Positions 1 to 11,766 of a stretch of DNA of 64,000 bases are shown one piece after another. Source of the stretch: Blastomyces gilchristii SLH14081 (lineage: Eukaryota > Ascomycota > Eurotiomycetes > Onygenales > Ajellomycetaceae); contig NW_003101678.1 in NCBI RefSeq assembly GCF_000003855.2, positions 3,220,484 to 3,284,483 of the forward strand, in the 5' to 3' direction. Every line of letters begins with the position of its first letter. The first letter of the stretch is position 1. A program made the translations under genes and the position numbers. The notes under the pieces were generated by a model that worked only from the letters and a program-made list of their open reading frames with translations, did not search any database and was not told where the DNA came from.

Positions 1-3000
1 CTTGGTGCAGTACCTCATCATCTAAGGTGATAAGATCAAGCTGATTTTCATAATATTGAGGGGCCATGATGAACGACTTTAAGCTGAGATTGATGTTTAA
101 TTAAAAATCTATTCAGCCATTATACTGATGTTCTTGGGGAAGTTGTTGCGGTGACGTCATTCGTTGTAACTTAACTACTCAATGAGTGACGGCAAAATGC
201 CTCACATATGCGTCATTCCATCCCGCGGGCTGTTCTGGCCATATGGGCATCAAACAAGAAACCAGGTATTCAAATGAACCGTGTTCATTGCAACAAGCTT
301 TACAATTCACAGGAAAGGTGATTATTTCAACCAGCCCAGGCGCTAGACCTCTTTTTGGAAAGTTTAGCGGCTGAATTATGGGGAGGAGGGATTCGGATTT
401 TGACTCGATTCTCTGATTTATATCAAATCAGCATTGTCACGGATATATTATAGCTCAGTCGGAAAGTCTAGGCGCTGTCCACTCAGCTAATGTGCGTTGT
501 AATAAAACAGCTCACCGTGTTGGTGTTGAAAAATACCCTCCCCTCCATCCACTAGTTACCCCGGCGGCAGGAAACTTGGCAACGACTCTGCGGGGAGGTT
601 AATAGAGATCTCATCGAAAAAGATGATAAGATCTGTTCCTGCAGACCGGCGGCAAGATAGAACACCTAAAATTTCTACATTATTACTATTCTTTTTACAG
701 ATCTCAACAGATTATGATGAATCCAAACCGATGGCAACCGGACCGATTAGTTAAACCATCATCCGCTAGTTTCATAACTTCGCAGCGCAACAGAGCACTT
801 ACCTACGGGGTCACACACTCACAGAATCACAGATCAATCTACTTCAAACTTGGCACTTTTAGACACTATCAACCTTTGCCAGGGGCCAATGGACGGCTTG
901 TCCATAGCTCTGTTTTACAATTTGGTGTTGAACTACGCATGGCGAAGTGTAGAGAGCAGAGGGTACTACACAACAATACCATTTCAGACACCCTCATTAT
1001 CCCGTGCGACTGTACCACACCAGTCCAACTACAGGCTTGATATTTCCGATTACTGTCCTTCTATCTTCTTTTGCTCTCCCTCGTCAAAAGTTAACCCGAA
1101 AACCTCTCGGATAACTCCTTCGTCTAACAGGCAAAGCGAACCAAAGTACCCCTTTGCGTTCACGAGTCACCAATATTACAAATATTCAGTTTCTAGCTGC
1201 GGTCTTCCCAAACAGCAGGAAAGATATCTTTCATGCTGCCCATCTCTACGATTGATATATTTTTCATCTCCCCTCGGCTCTCAGCCTTGAGGGGACTATC
1301 TACTCGTCAAAACCGCGTCAGATCTAGAATCAGGTGTCACCACGCCCCTACTCAAAAATGATAACCTGACACATTTCGACGGCGACGATGATGACGACAA
1401 TAGCAATGATTGTGATCATTTTGTGACCTCAAAACGACGGCGGAGAGTGAGTAAATATGCTGGGGCGGCTGGCTCTTACTCGTCGGCATCAAGCGACATT
1501 GTCTGGGGCTAGCACAGGTAGGCAGGCTTTATCCTCAACCTTTTTATCATTGGGATTGGATTTTATTTCCTAGGTCCTGGAACTTATGTGAGTAGGCAAC
1601 TCTTCTCGATCTTGTTCTTGGTATTTAAAATTGAACGGAAGATGCTAATGCCTTTGAGATTTTTACGCTTCTGTTGAAAGTGTTATTCTTAAATACCGGC
1701 AGGGGGAATTTGGGAGTGCATTTTCATGTACGGATAGTTTATGAACGCTGAGTTCCAGTGCATTCCACTGGTTTGAGTTGGCCATTTCTGGCAATTCTCA
1801 TGTCCAGGGATGGAGGGTTGTGTGAACCACGGAATTATGTATTAGATTTGATTATTAAAGGTATCTAAGATACATAGATCTAGTTTCTCGAAGATTAGAA
1901 AAGGGTAACATAAATGACAATGACATGCAACAAACAAGTGTGCAGTGGCCCTTAGTTTACATTTCAAGAGTACACAGCAATCACAAGAACAAGAATAAAA
2001 ATTATTAGGATGTTCAACGAAATATCATTGCAAAATTGAAGCTCAATTTATTGCCTCAGTAAATTATGTGATAATTTTTATTATTCTACCTTCTCTGTTC
2101 AGAAACTGATTAATCTGAAGAGGCCTCCCACAGACAAGTGGGAGGGCACATGGTTAATTAGGGCTAACGGCGCTAGTCGTGGCCGGCTAAGTTAGTTATA
2201 GCCGCCGATATCAAATGCTTAAACTAAAACATTCAACATTCTTCTCTTCCATCTCCTGGCTTCCAGGATTTCACTGACTTCGACGGCGGTTGAAGTTGCT
2301 CCAGCCTCTGACGGCATCTTTCTATGCGTGTTTCAACTCATCAACTTCCCTGTTTACCGTTAAGGTCTTCCAGCCGGAGACAGCAAGGAAATCATGCAAA
2401 GCCATGATTGGTTCAGTGTAGTGAAATGCTAGATCCAGATTTTTATGATTGCAAGATAAGTTAGTTCATTGGAACCATGTATATAGATAGAAGGGCATTC
2501 TCGGCCTCAATTCCCACATCCCCATCCTCGCTATGAGCAAATCGCTATCATACATTCAGCCACCCAGCTGAAATCCCCGCCTCTGCTGCACGGCTCTTTC
2601 CCGGCACCCATCAGGGAATCACACATCATGCACAGACGCTCGGTCCAGAGCACTAAGTAGCCTGATAATTTCTGAATCTGTTGGACGCATGATGCTTGCC
2701 GCGTCTTTGCGTTGGAATTTATCCGTAGAAATTGCTCTACACTTATTTCTACGCCATGCAGCGGGCAGGGCATGGTACATACACCAACATGGAAATGTCC
2801 GGTGTTTGATGAGGGGTGGTTTCTTCTGGGTTAGTTTAGAAGGGTACGGGGAGGAGAGTAACACATTTTTTTCCATTTCCTTTCCATGTCCGTCCATTTC
2901 TTTTCCATTTCTTTTCCTTTCTTTTTCTTTCTTTTATTTCGTTCCCCCGTCGTTGCCTGGGTCAGGAATTTGAAGGGTGTGAGGGTTATGAAGGACACAT

Positions 3001-3314
3001 CATGGAGACGTCACTGTGAATCAACAGAGACTTAACCGAAGACCAGACGCATTGCAACAGTGGCGTTCATTACATGGTAAGCCATTCCAGTAATATTCGG
3101 CAACGTTCAGCGGAGATATGAAGAACACGTTCTTCGATCCAGATCATGCAGTTTGTTAACATTTGACATGCCATATATAGGTGCAACAACAAGACCCGAC
3201 CGTTCCCTAGCTCACAAACAAGGGAGGAAGACATTTTATTAGTGGAGGGCTAAGCTCGAGGTTATCAGAGACTTTTTATGTTCATTCTGTCCCGTTATTC
3301 GTATTCCGGCAGCC
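1..3314. other. Gene-poor flank, no supported gene
   Basis: No open frame here resembles a known family. One + frame is open from 850 to a TGA at 1288-1290 and continues in the same frame to 1513. Its last part has an acidic run, then a short Lys/Arg-rich stretch and a Ser-rich end, so it could be a decayed gene or a terminal exon, but nothing recognisable supports that. A T/C-rich tract lies around 2870-2945. Base composition is ordinary and unlike the AT-rich region to the right. Confidence 0.5.
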
Positions 3315-4192
3315 ATGGAGTGCATCCCGTGCAACCGGCGATTTAAGAATGAAACGGCTCTCGAGAAGCATATTAAATACTCCCCAGCCCATGCTCTGAA
3401 GTACGACTGTAGCAGCTGCAGCCGATCATTCTCCAGTCAAAATGCCCTTGGACAGCACATCCGAGACTCTCATCCTCTGAGATACACCTGCAACACCTGC
3501 AGCCGAGCATTCAAAACTGAGAATGGCCTTGAACAGCACATCGAAGACTGTCATCCTCTGAAGTATGATTGCAACAGCTGCAACCGATCATTCTACAGCG
3601 AAAACGCCCTGGCACAGCATATTCGGGATGCCCCAGCTCACAATCCGAAGGGCAACAACAAATCGTTCAAAAATAAAGCAGCTCAAAAGCAGCGTATCCA
3701 AAACCCCCCAGCTGATGCTCACTCGTACAACAAAGATGGTCCATGTATCCAACGCACCACGAGCATGTATCAAGCTTGCTGGAAGAGGAGTACCTCCATT
3801 TCGACTTCCACAACGATGACAACGCCGAAGGCTGCATCAGAGAGCACGACACAAATATCATGGGCCGATTCACCTGCCACAATGACTCGTGCGGCACGGA
3901 CGGGTGGTCAAGTAGACAAATAGCCATCACCATACGCAAGTACCCTGGGAACAAATACAATGCGAGGGTATATCATCAACGCTGTCGGCGCTGCGATTCT
4001 CTCAGCAGACCTGTTCTTGACGAGTCCTATGCAGAAAGAGTGGCGTATCGTATCAAGAAATGGGATGGTATTTTTATGGGTGCCCCTCCTCCTTATTCGT
4101 TTGAAAAAAACGGTCCTCACCACAATGATCTGTGTGAGGGATGCAAGGATCGTCATTGCAACACATTGTCATCGTGGAATTCCTTTAATTAG
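3315..4192 (+). CDS. C2H2 zinc-finger protein with C-terminal 3CxxC zinc-binding domain (frame break or weak intron)
   Basis: Two overlapping frames form one gene. The first (from ATG 3315) encodes four C2H2 fingers: Cys3/Cys6-His19/His26, Cys32/Cys35-His48/His53, Cys59/Cys62-His75/His80 and Cys86/Cys89-His102/His109. A decayed fifth finger without cysteines follows. The second frame (open from 3716 to the TAG ending at 4192) encodes a 3CxxC-type domain: a C-x4-C pair after the MGRF motif, a C-x2-C in QRCRRC, and a final C-x2-C-x4-C. The two frames can be joined by a 71-nt intron (3665-3735), which keeps frame and gives about 268 aa, but its donor (GTTCAA) and acceptor (AAAG) are weak. The alternative is a real or sequencing frameshift near 3716-3743. 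In fungi, C2H2 plus 3CxxC architectures occur in uncharacterised proteins; nucleic-acid or protein binding is inferred only. The near-identical finger spacing suggests internal duplication. Confidence 0.7.
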
Positions 4193-5734
4193 GCGAATGA
4201 AGTTCGGTCCAGTGGTGTGCTTTGTTATTTTTTCCTGCTGGACTCTAGTATTTACTTCTGCGGTCATGATAAATACCACCAGGTGTAAAAATTCTCGTGG
4301 CGGCGCTGAGATCGTTGTTTCTTGATTCTGCCATTTTGGACAGATAAGCCATAATGTTTCGTCGAAAATGTTCGTGTTGTCGATGTACAGTACATACAAT
4401 AGTTACATCTTTTCGAGCTAAGAAGTTCGGGCTAGATTTGCGTCGATTCCATTCACCCGCAAAATCGCATTTAGATAACCGCTGTTGTGGACAGCTCAAG
4501 GGATTCCCTACTCAGAGAAGCAATTGGTTCAGAACACATATCGAAAGCTGAGTCTCTGTGTCACATAGCTCTGTGGGTTGCGATTTGAAGCACAACGTCT
4601 GGATGTTTGGTCAGGTCTCTCCCATGAATGTGTGTGGTGTAGCTAGATAAAGAAAGCAGCCAAATGGTTATTGGACATGACTTCCTTGATGCTTGAGAAC
4701 AATAGTAGTTATACTTGAGTCTTCTACGGCTCATGGTCCCTCATGTAAATATTGTGAATGAGCTTGGTTATGTTTGAAAAAACAAGTGACCAATTGAAAA
4801 CATTGTAAGGGGAGTTCAGCACAGCCTAAATCTCTGCATAACTTCATGATGACCTCTTTCTCTTGAGTGTTGTCAACGAGAATGTACTACTAATTTCTAG
4901 TAGTTAGTCTTCTACACTTCATAATGCAGAGGATATGATACCCTTCTCTTCATGCATATGAAGTGATTCCGTACACCAAGTATCTTTCTTATATTTCCCT
5001 TATTGCTCACATTACTAGATCTGATCTCTCTCAAACTACTGCTCTTCGAGCATTTTCCCTTTCGAGATAGAAACTATAAGATACGCCTTTAACTTTCATC
5101 TATTCCCACCAACAATTGCTGAATTTGATTAACTAGTAGGTGGAAATCGTCAGAAAGCTTAAAAGTAACCGGTTGGATCTTTTTAGCTTTTATTGCCATA
5201 TAATTTTAATTTTAATTTTGCCTTTTTGTTTTTATCTTATAGTTTTTATCTTTGAACTGAGAGTCTACATAGGCTATGGTATCCATGAGACCGGTTGCTT
5301 CCAAGTAACGGACATGCCCAATACGGGTGTCTAGATACAGCAGTTAACGCTGCTATCTGGCACTGGATCCGATTAGCATTGGTACATGCACAGTACTCCG
5401 TGGATGTACAGGTAGATGTTGTCCAGGTGTGATATCGCTTGCTCTCCTACGGACCTCCGTTAACTATCAAGGTTTGTGCTAAGCTATCTAACACATAATG
5501 ATGAGGGAAAAATATGGGGTGCGGAAATCATCCAGTAGTCCTGTAACAAATCACATCCCGATGAGCTTCTTCTGGCTCTATGGGAAAGGAGATAAAATAG
5601 ATGGAATACCCGTCCGCTAAACACGACATTAAAACACCACCACATTCGCTATCTCCACTCCTAGTTCGTAAACATGATCCAAAAAAGAAAAAAGAAGAAG
5701 AAGAAAGAAAGCTACCATCTGGCAAGCCCCCCTC
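4193..5734. other. Intergenic region
   Basis: About 1.5 kb between the zinc-finger gene and the 3' end of GLE1. Open frames are short, overlapping and without recognisable domains. An A/G-rich tract (about 5680-5715) sits just downstream of the GLE1 stop codon, probably in its 3' UTR. Nothing else is supported. Confidence 0.5.
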
Positions 5735-7544
5735 TTAAAGCAAAATACACCTCTCCCTAACAAAAAGATCTCTCAAAATCTCCACCCCTGCCCTCGCCGC
5801 CCCCTTTTTCCTCTCCCCCAACCCAGCCGGAAACTCCACAACAGCCCTCCGCAACAACGCAAGCCCCAAATCCCCCCAAAACCCCACAATCCTCACCGCA
5901 GAATGCCTCAGCAGCGCACTCAGCACAAGCAAATGCGTATCCTGCACTTCACCAGCCGGGACATTCAAGATATTAGCACACGCGGACCAAAAGTGCGTGT
6001 TCGGCACGGGGTTCTTGCGCGTCGTCTTTGAGAAATTCCGGAGCGATATCGCCGCAAACCCGGCACCGAGGCCGATCATGCGCTCCTCGTGTGTCTGCGG
6101 CGATACGAAGCGTCCGGGCGATTCACCGTCACGCTCTCGCCACCATCCGACGGCCAGTTTGCCATCGCTCGTGGCCTCGTTGCCATAGAACCCCCACAGG
6201 ACGGGGCAGATGGCATGGTATTTTGCAAGTAGGAGGTCGATCATTGAGATGCCGTTGTAGGTGAAGGCTTCCATGGAGAAGATTTGGGCGGTGAGGACCC
6301 CTAGGGGCTCGGCGTATTTGGGCGTTATGCCGGCTTCGGCGATGAGTTGGGCAATTATGGCCTTTGAGAAGATGTTGAGGAGGTAGAGGAGGAGGGCGGG
6401 GGCTTTGGTTTCGGCTTCGTTGGTGCCGGCGTTGAGTTGTTGCGGGGGGAATGCGAGGAATTGGCGTATGTCGACAGAGGGTTCGGTGAGGATTAGGGCT
6501 TTCTTGAGGACTGTGGTTATTTCGTTGGTCTGGCGATTTTAATTTTAGCCGAGGGGGTGGTCGCGGGCGGGTTCGTCAGTTGAAGAATATAAGGGAAAAA
6601 GAAGATCTCGTAGATGAAACGTGATGCGTATGGTGTGGTACGACGAGTCTTGGGCTAGATCGAGCAGGATGGGGGGAATGGGGTTAGGGGGTTCGGGGGA
6701 AAAAACATACAGGAGTGCGGTTTGCGACCTTGTCATCCACGACGAGCTGGCCAACGCATTTCTTTATCGTCCGGCGCATGTCACCCATATGCTGTTTCAG
6801 AATTGGATTCTTCTTCGTTTCACCGACCATGTACTGTCGAAACTTCTTGAGATGCTGATGCAGCTCTAGGTATCGTTGATGCTCCGCGATTTGTTGGGGA
6901 GTACGGTGTGCGGCTCCCAGGGCTTTTGTTGCAGCTGACGCTTGATCTGCCTCCTCCTGCTGCTGCTGCTGCTGTATCTGTTTGTTCTCTGCTGCCTTGG
7001 TTCTGGCCAGCTCCTGCGCAGCTTCCTCCTTTTTCTTCTGTTCCTGCACCACGCGTTCCCGTTCCTGTTGAGCCTTTGCTTCCTTCGCAGCCGTCAGCGC
7101 CTTTTCAGCCTCCTCAGCCTTCCTCCTCTTCTCCTCTTCCTCAGCTCTCTTCAAAGCTTCCACCCGCACAGCCTCCTCCCGTTCCCACCGTTCCCTCTCC
7201 GCCTTTTCCCGCTCAATTTTCTCCCTCCTCTGCTTTTCCAGCTCCTCTTTCCGTCTTCTTTCCTCCTGCTCTGCACGTAGATGGAGTTGCAAAGTCTCCT
7301 CAGCCTCAAGCCTAAGAGCATCACGCTTGGCAGCTGCAGCTGTCAGAGCTGCATTGTGTACCTCTTCCTTCTCCCGATCTAGACGGTCTAGCTTTTCATA
7401 GAAGGATTTGCGCTCGTAGGCCCGTACTTTCTTGAGCTCGTTGTTGTGTAGACGGACCTGCTCTAGGTCTTTTGCAAGCTCTCGTATAAGCTGCCTCGAG
7501 GGGCTATCCGGTTGGCGGGGAGAATAAAGCTGTGGTCTACCCAT
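5735..7544 (-). CDS. GLE1: Gle1, mRNA export factor at the nuclear pore
   Basis: Two exons, 7544-6711 and 6529-5735, are separated by a 181-nt intron with donor GTATGT and acceptor CCAG, phase 0. They encode about 542 aa, the usual size of fungal Gle1. The N-terminal half (about residues 20-200) is a long Glu/Lys/Arg-rich coiled coil with a short poly-Gln run. From about residue 220 the Gle1 C-terminal helical domain begins (HQRYLELHQHLKKF, then MGDMRRTIKKCVGQL) and continues across the intron through TVLKKALILTEPSVDIRQFL to MEAFTYNGISMIDLLLAKYH and the VLWGFYGNEATSDG segment. Known role of the family: with inositol hexakisphosphate it stimulates the DEAD-box ATPase Dbp5 on the cytoplasmic face of the pore to release exported mRNPs, with further roles in translation. 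The ATG at 7544 lies in a good context (ACCATGG). The gene is divergent from SSD1. Confidence 0.93.
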
Positions 7545-9230
7545 GGTGACAGGAGTAGTGGAGCAGGGAGTGGTAGTAGTGTGACGTTGTTATATACGCG
7601 AACAAATATCCGGATGATGAGGTCGCCCCGGGGGGGAAGAGGAAATGATTGTGTTTCCCTATCTGATGCCGCACAAGCTATTACTACAGATGATCAAATC
7701 TGTAAGTTACAAATTGCAAGAGTAAGCGTCGCTGCCGTGTGTTGTTCGAGAGTCGTTGCCAGAACAAAGAAAGTCCGTCGTAAAAACCGAACGCTGCCAA
7801 TTGAGCTGTACCCCTCGAATATTGAACAAAGCCTTTACTCCCCTCCTCAAACTACAATAGGATTCGGGAGAACCTATTCCCATCCAGGGAGCAAACTCGT
7901 TTTCTTCTGTTTTTGCAGGAAAATAGCCTCTTTCCTCGCTTCCAATGGGCGCCTGGGATCGTGGTGGTGATGCAAACGGATAGGGCGTCCGCTCTCAAAC
8001 CAACGTTTTAAAAGTAAATCCGTCAATTAAATAAAACTCGACTTCCTCCCTACCCTACCTAGCCCGTCACCAATTAATGACCACCCACTCTCTGTCTCAC
8101 TAACCCACAGGAAGATTTCGACCTCTCCCACTATGCGGGGAGTTGTTGCCCACAGCAAACACGCGGGCAGACGGAGCAGGCGAAGTCTGCTTTCAGAGTC
8201 AAGCGGTTGCAATCGGTATTGGGAAACCGATTCCTGGTTACGGAGACGTGAGACGGGATTTCGGTAGTTGGCGGAGGCACTTGGCACGAGGGATTCAGAC
8301 GGGGGAGCCTGATTATATGGTATAGTATGGACGGTAGTGGGGGGATGTTGCCGTTGCCATATCGCGCTGGAACTCCAGCTCCTTGATAATTGCAATGCTA
8401 TGTAAAATTGGCAATAACGGCTATTATTACGCGAATGTATGTACTCACCGCAGGAGTTATATTCGTAAAGATGCTGGGATTCCTGGAAAAGGGTTGGCTG
8501 TTGTGATAATTTAGCGGTTGGTCGAAAGCGCTCGCCGTCATCGATCGTTTTTGAAGCTGAGGCTGAAAACCGGATTTGTTAACTAGACGCGCGTTAAAAG
8601 TGGCTAATGAGATGGGATGGATGGACTAGTCATTTTTTAAGCGGCGGGTAAATGGGTACGTACTCGTGGAGATTCAACTGAACAGAAAATTACTTCTGTT
8701 ATTCCGAAAATAACATAATAGACCTGCTGGGGATAATACAATATACAATAAATGAAAAAGTCAAAGGAACGGGGAAAAGCAAGGTTCTGGGTTCGACTCT
8801 GGGAACCAAACTCTCAATGGGGACCGCCAGATGGGCACAGGAATGTGAAGGAAGGTCTGGAAAGCTTGGGGGCTTTCTGACCCTTGGTTGACAGATGGAG
8901 AGCGAGGAGGGTTGTCTAGGTATATAACGGCTACATGGAGCGTCCAGAGTGGAGTGACGGCTGAAGTAGGTAACTTTAGCAAAGAAGGTTTTCGTAGTTC
9001 TACGGTTACAATTTTTCTGGGAGTAACGTGCATCATACCCAGGTAGGTAGCTCGACAAGGGTGGTGATGCTGGTAATGGTGATATGGCAGTATGGCAGTT
9101 GGCAAGCCAGAAGAGCGGCAAACTTTCCGCTGCTGGTGTTGGTTAGGGCTTCTTATTTCAATATTGTATGTTTTTGTGCTATGTTGGATTAAATATAGAG
9201 CTCAGAGAGCTCCAGAGCTCCAAAGCTTAC
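7545..9230. other. Intergenic region upstream of GLE1
   Basis: This is the head-to-head spacer between GLE1 and the SSD1 transcription unit. It should hold the GLE1 promoter and 5' UTR, but I see no strong TATA box close to the GLE1 ATG. Open frames on both strands (for example 8027-8395 and 8699-9121, minus) have no recognisable domains and look fortuitous. Confidence 0.45.
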
Positions 9231-9559
9231 CGTTAGCAGCAAGCTCCGTCTCTTTCCTTTCCTCCTTGTCTTTCCCCTTCCGCTCTTATACGTATCTTTT
9301 TTTTCTCTTCCCTTTTCTTCTCCTCATACACGCCGTCTTGAAAGCAGAAATCTCTTTCTTTTCATCACTTCCAACCCACGTCCATTCATCTCCTCCACGC
9401 CCATTTTGCCCGCCGGCCTATAGCTGTCGCTTTTATGCCCTGGCAAGTCGCCACCTCCCCTGTCAGCTCTCTCGCAGCATGTGCACCAACCTACACCTAT
9501 CAAACCTCGTAGCTATTTGGAAAAGAAACACACATCGTCGATTCAATAACTGTTACTAG

Positions 9560-9584
9560 CTCTCTCTCTCTCTCTCTCTCTCTT
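9560..9584. repeat. (CT)n dinucleotide microsatellite
   Basis: About 12 uninterrupted CT units lie within the pyrimidine-rich SSD1 leader region. Confidence 0.9.
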
Positions 9585-10276
9585 TGTTTCCGTCGATCTC
9601 TCAACACCTTCATCTCACCCTCCGCCCCTAAACTGGGTTCGAAAAAAAGCCAGGTGTCTCCAAACGGACCAGTGCTGCAATATATGAAACCTCCACTAAA
9701 CAACCACGACCCCGAAAACACATCCTATCCCCCTCCCTCCTTCCCTCCCTTTTGAGAAGTAATAAGTAATAGTAAGGATCAAGGACGAGGCAACGGAAGA
9801 TCTACAAACGAATACCTCAACGCCCATCTCAGACTACTAGGGTGATATTTGCATAAGCGATACCAGAGCAGGTGAGTCGTGGGAAATTTTATATATGAGA
9901 AGGTTGAGGCTTAAGCTTCCTACCTATTGCCCGCTCTCCTCTGCATATCTGCATATACAGAGTACTCGTCTACACCCGGAGAGAAGACAGACCCAGTCTA
10001 GCTCCTTGACCCCGCCAAACCATTGGTGAAAAGCATCCGCACTCCAATTAGCGCTGGGACTGTGGATTGTGTGGCTGCTTTTTTGCTTTCATTTATCCCC
10101 CCTCCTTTTTGCTCGCTGGTTTGTGTCTGCAGGCGGCTAGTCTGCCGGCTAGTGCCAACCATTTGGGCCATTATTTGGCTGCGTGCTGCTGCTGTCACTT
10201 CCCTGTTGGCTGGCTTCTTCCCTGTCCGTTCGCCCCATCGTCTGGTCTCCGCCATCATTTCACCCCGTCTCACTCT

Positions 10277-10366
10277 GCGTCTTCTGCGTCTTCTGCGTCT
10301 TCTGCGTCTTCTGCTTCTTCTGCTTCTTCTGCTTCTACTTCTGCTTCTGCTTCTACTTCTGCTCGT
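10277..10366. repeat. Imperfect 9-bp/6-bp tandem repeat (TTCTGCGTC / TTCTGC type)
   Basis: About 90 bp of tandem TTCTGC-based units shift from a 9-bp to a 6-bp period. The repeat is in the SSD1 leader and makes a Ser- or Leu-rich open frame that is unlikely to be translated as a gene. Confidence 0.85.
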
Positions 10367-11766
10367 CTATATCCTCAACCTCTCCTTCTCCTCTGCCATT
10401 CCTGCTTCTCGTCTCCCCCCCCCTCTGTCCCTCCCTCATCCTCTAGATAATTTTTATCACCGCTCCTTTCTGCTGTTTCCTCGTCTCCCTTCGCTCCCTC
10501 CATCCCCCGCTATCCGGGCTGTGGCTTCTAGTCCTCCTCTCCTTCTGTTTGTTTGTCTGGTGAAACTCCAGCAGCAACTCTCCCTCCAAATCTATCCCCT
10601 CCCCACACACCTCTTAAGCTGGTGTATTGCTGCTCCGTTGTTTCTCTGCCTCACTCTTCCATTAAGACGCCACTGGTACCTTCTCTTGGCCTCGTCTTCT
10701 TCTTGTGTAGCATCCAAATCCAGCCGTCATCTGCTAATCTCAGCCCGTTGTCAATTCGTTTCTGCAGCTCCTGGCCTTGGGTTATTCCTCTCTACATCGA
10801 ATTCCAGTCAACTTCGAGCAACTTTTCAACTATACCTCTCCGCCTATCGTTGCTTGTCTGCAGCAACCTCTCCTAGGTCTGCCGGCGTAATCACCATCTC
10901 GCCGTCTCCCCGGCCGTCATTCTCGTCGTCTTCTTGACGCCTCCATTCGCCCTTCTCCTCGGTCTCTCCTTCTAGCCACCAGGTGCTCGTCCCCTCCTTC
11001 CTCCTCTCGGCTGATTGGAAATCGATAAATAAAAACAAAATTATAATCTGGAAACACAAACAATCACAAGAAACAACAATAACAATAACAAGAGCAACAA
11101 ATAATAATTTGGTTTAAAAAACATTTCCCCAACTACGCTGCTGGGTTCTCGAGCCTCTCCTTTTTATCCACAGAGACGAGATACTTCCACTTCTACAACT
11201 GCAATACTTTTTTGCCACCCCACCCTGCTCCTATCCATTTATCATATTTTCGAGACTGTCTCTTCCCTCTAGTGAACCTTTGGTCTACAGGTGGGCCAGC
11301 TTCGAAATACTCATTGCTCAAAAAGCTTCGTTCCATCGCTTGAGTTGATATTCTCTGTAAGTGAACTTGCGGAAAAATACGCTAACTCCCCGCCCCACCA
11401 CAATCTCTCCCCTAAACGTTCTCCTGTAGCTCCATTTGTTCTCTCCTCCTCCCATCTCATCTCATTCCCCTCCTCATTCCTCTGCTATAAAATATTGGCC
11501 CAATCTTATTCCTCTGTCCTCAACTGACTTGCTTTTGCGTCTGGAGCTTGGATCAGCCACGTCGCCTCAAAAGCTGCACACCAAGCCTCGTTAAGCATTG
11601 GCTAGCAGCCCAAGTTCTGGTCATTAGCCGTGGTTTAGCCTCCCTTTATCCACATCGATTCTTTTTCTTGCCGACGCATCGTAGCACCCACGCTCGCGGA
11701 AGTTAACTCCTATATAATATTCTGTACGACATAATCTAAAGCCCTTGTGCTTTATCAATCTCAACC

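Larger units (their letters stand above)
9231..11766 (+). promoter_or_regulatory. Probable long, pyrimidine-rich promoter/5' leader of SSD1
   Basis: The 2.5 kb before the SSD1 start are strongly C+T-rich on the coding strand and carry microsatellites. A canonical splice donor (CAG|GTGAGT at 9872-9877) suggests at least one 5'-UTR intron, and several pyrimidine-tract/CAG acceptors follow. Long C/T-rich leaders are common for constitutively expressed fungal genes. The open frames within it (for example 10023-10937) are runs of Leu/Pro/Ser produced by the CT bias and have no domain. The transcription start was not determined. Confidence 0.5.

Noticed and set aside
850..1513. Possible decayed gene (one in-frame TGA at 1288-1290, acidic and basic C-terminal part)
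   Set aside because: No family recognised and length is compatible with chance; mentioned only in the flank entry.
8787..8804. tRNA T-arm-like motif (CTGGGTTCGACTCTGGGA), with a similar one at 21778-21795
   Set aside because: No acceptor, D or anticodon arms nearby; the 18-bp similarity between the two places may be chance.
10023..10937. A 304-residue open frame upstream of SSD1
   Set aside because: It is Leu/Pro/Ser low complexity made by C/T-rich leader sequence and overlaps several other frames; no domain or codon signal.
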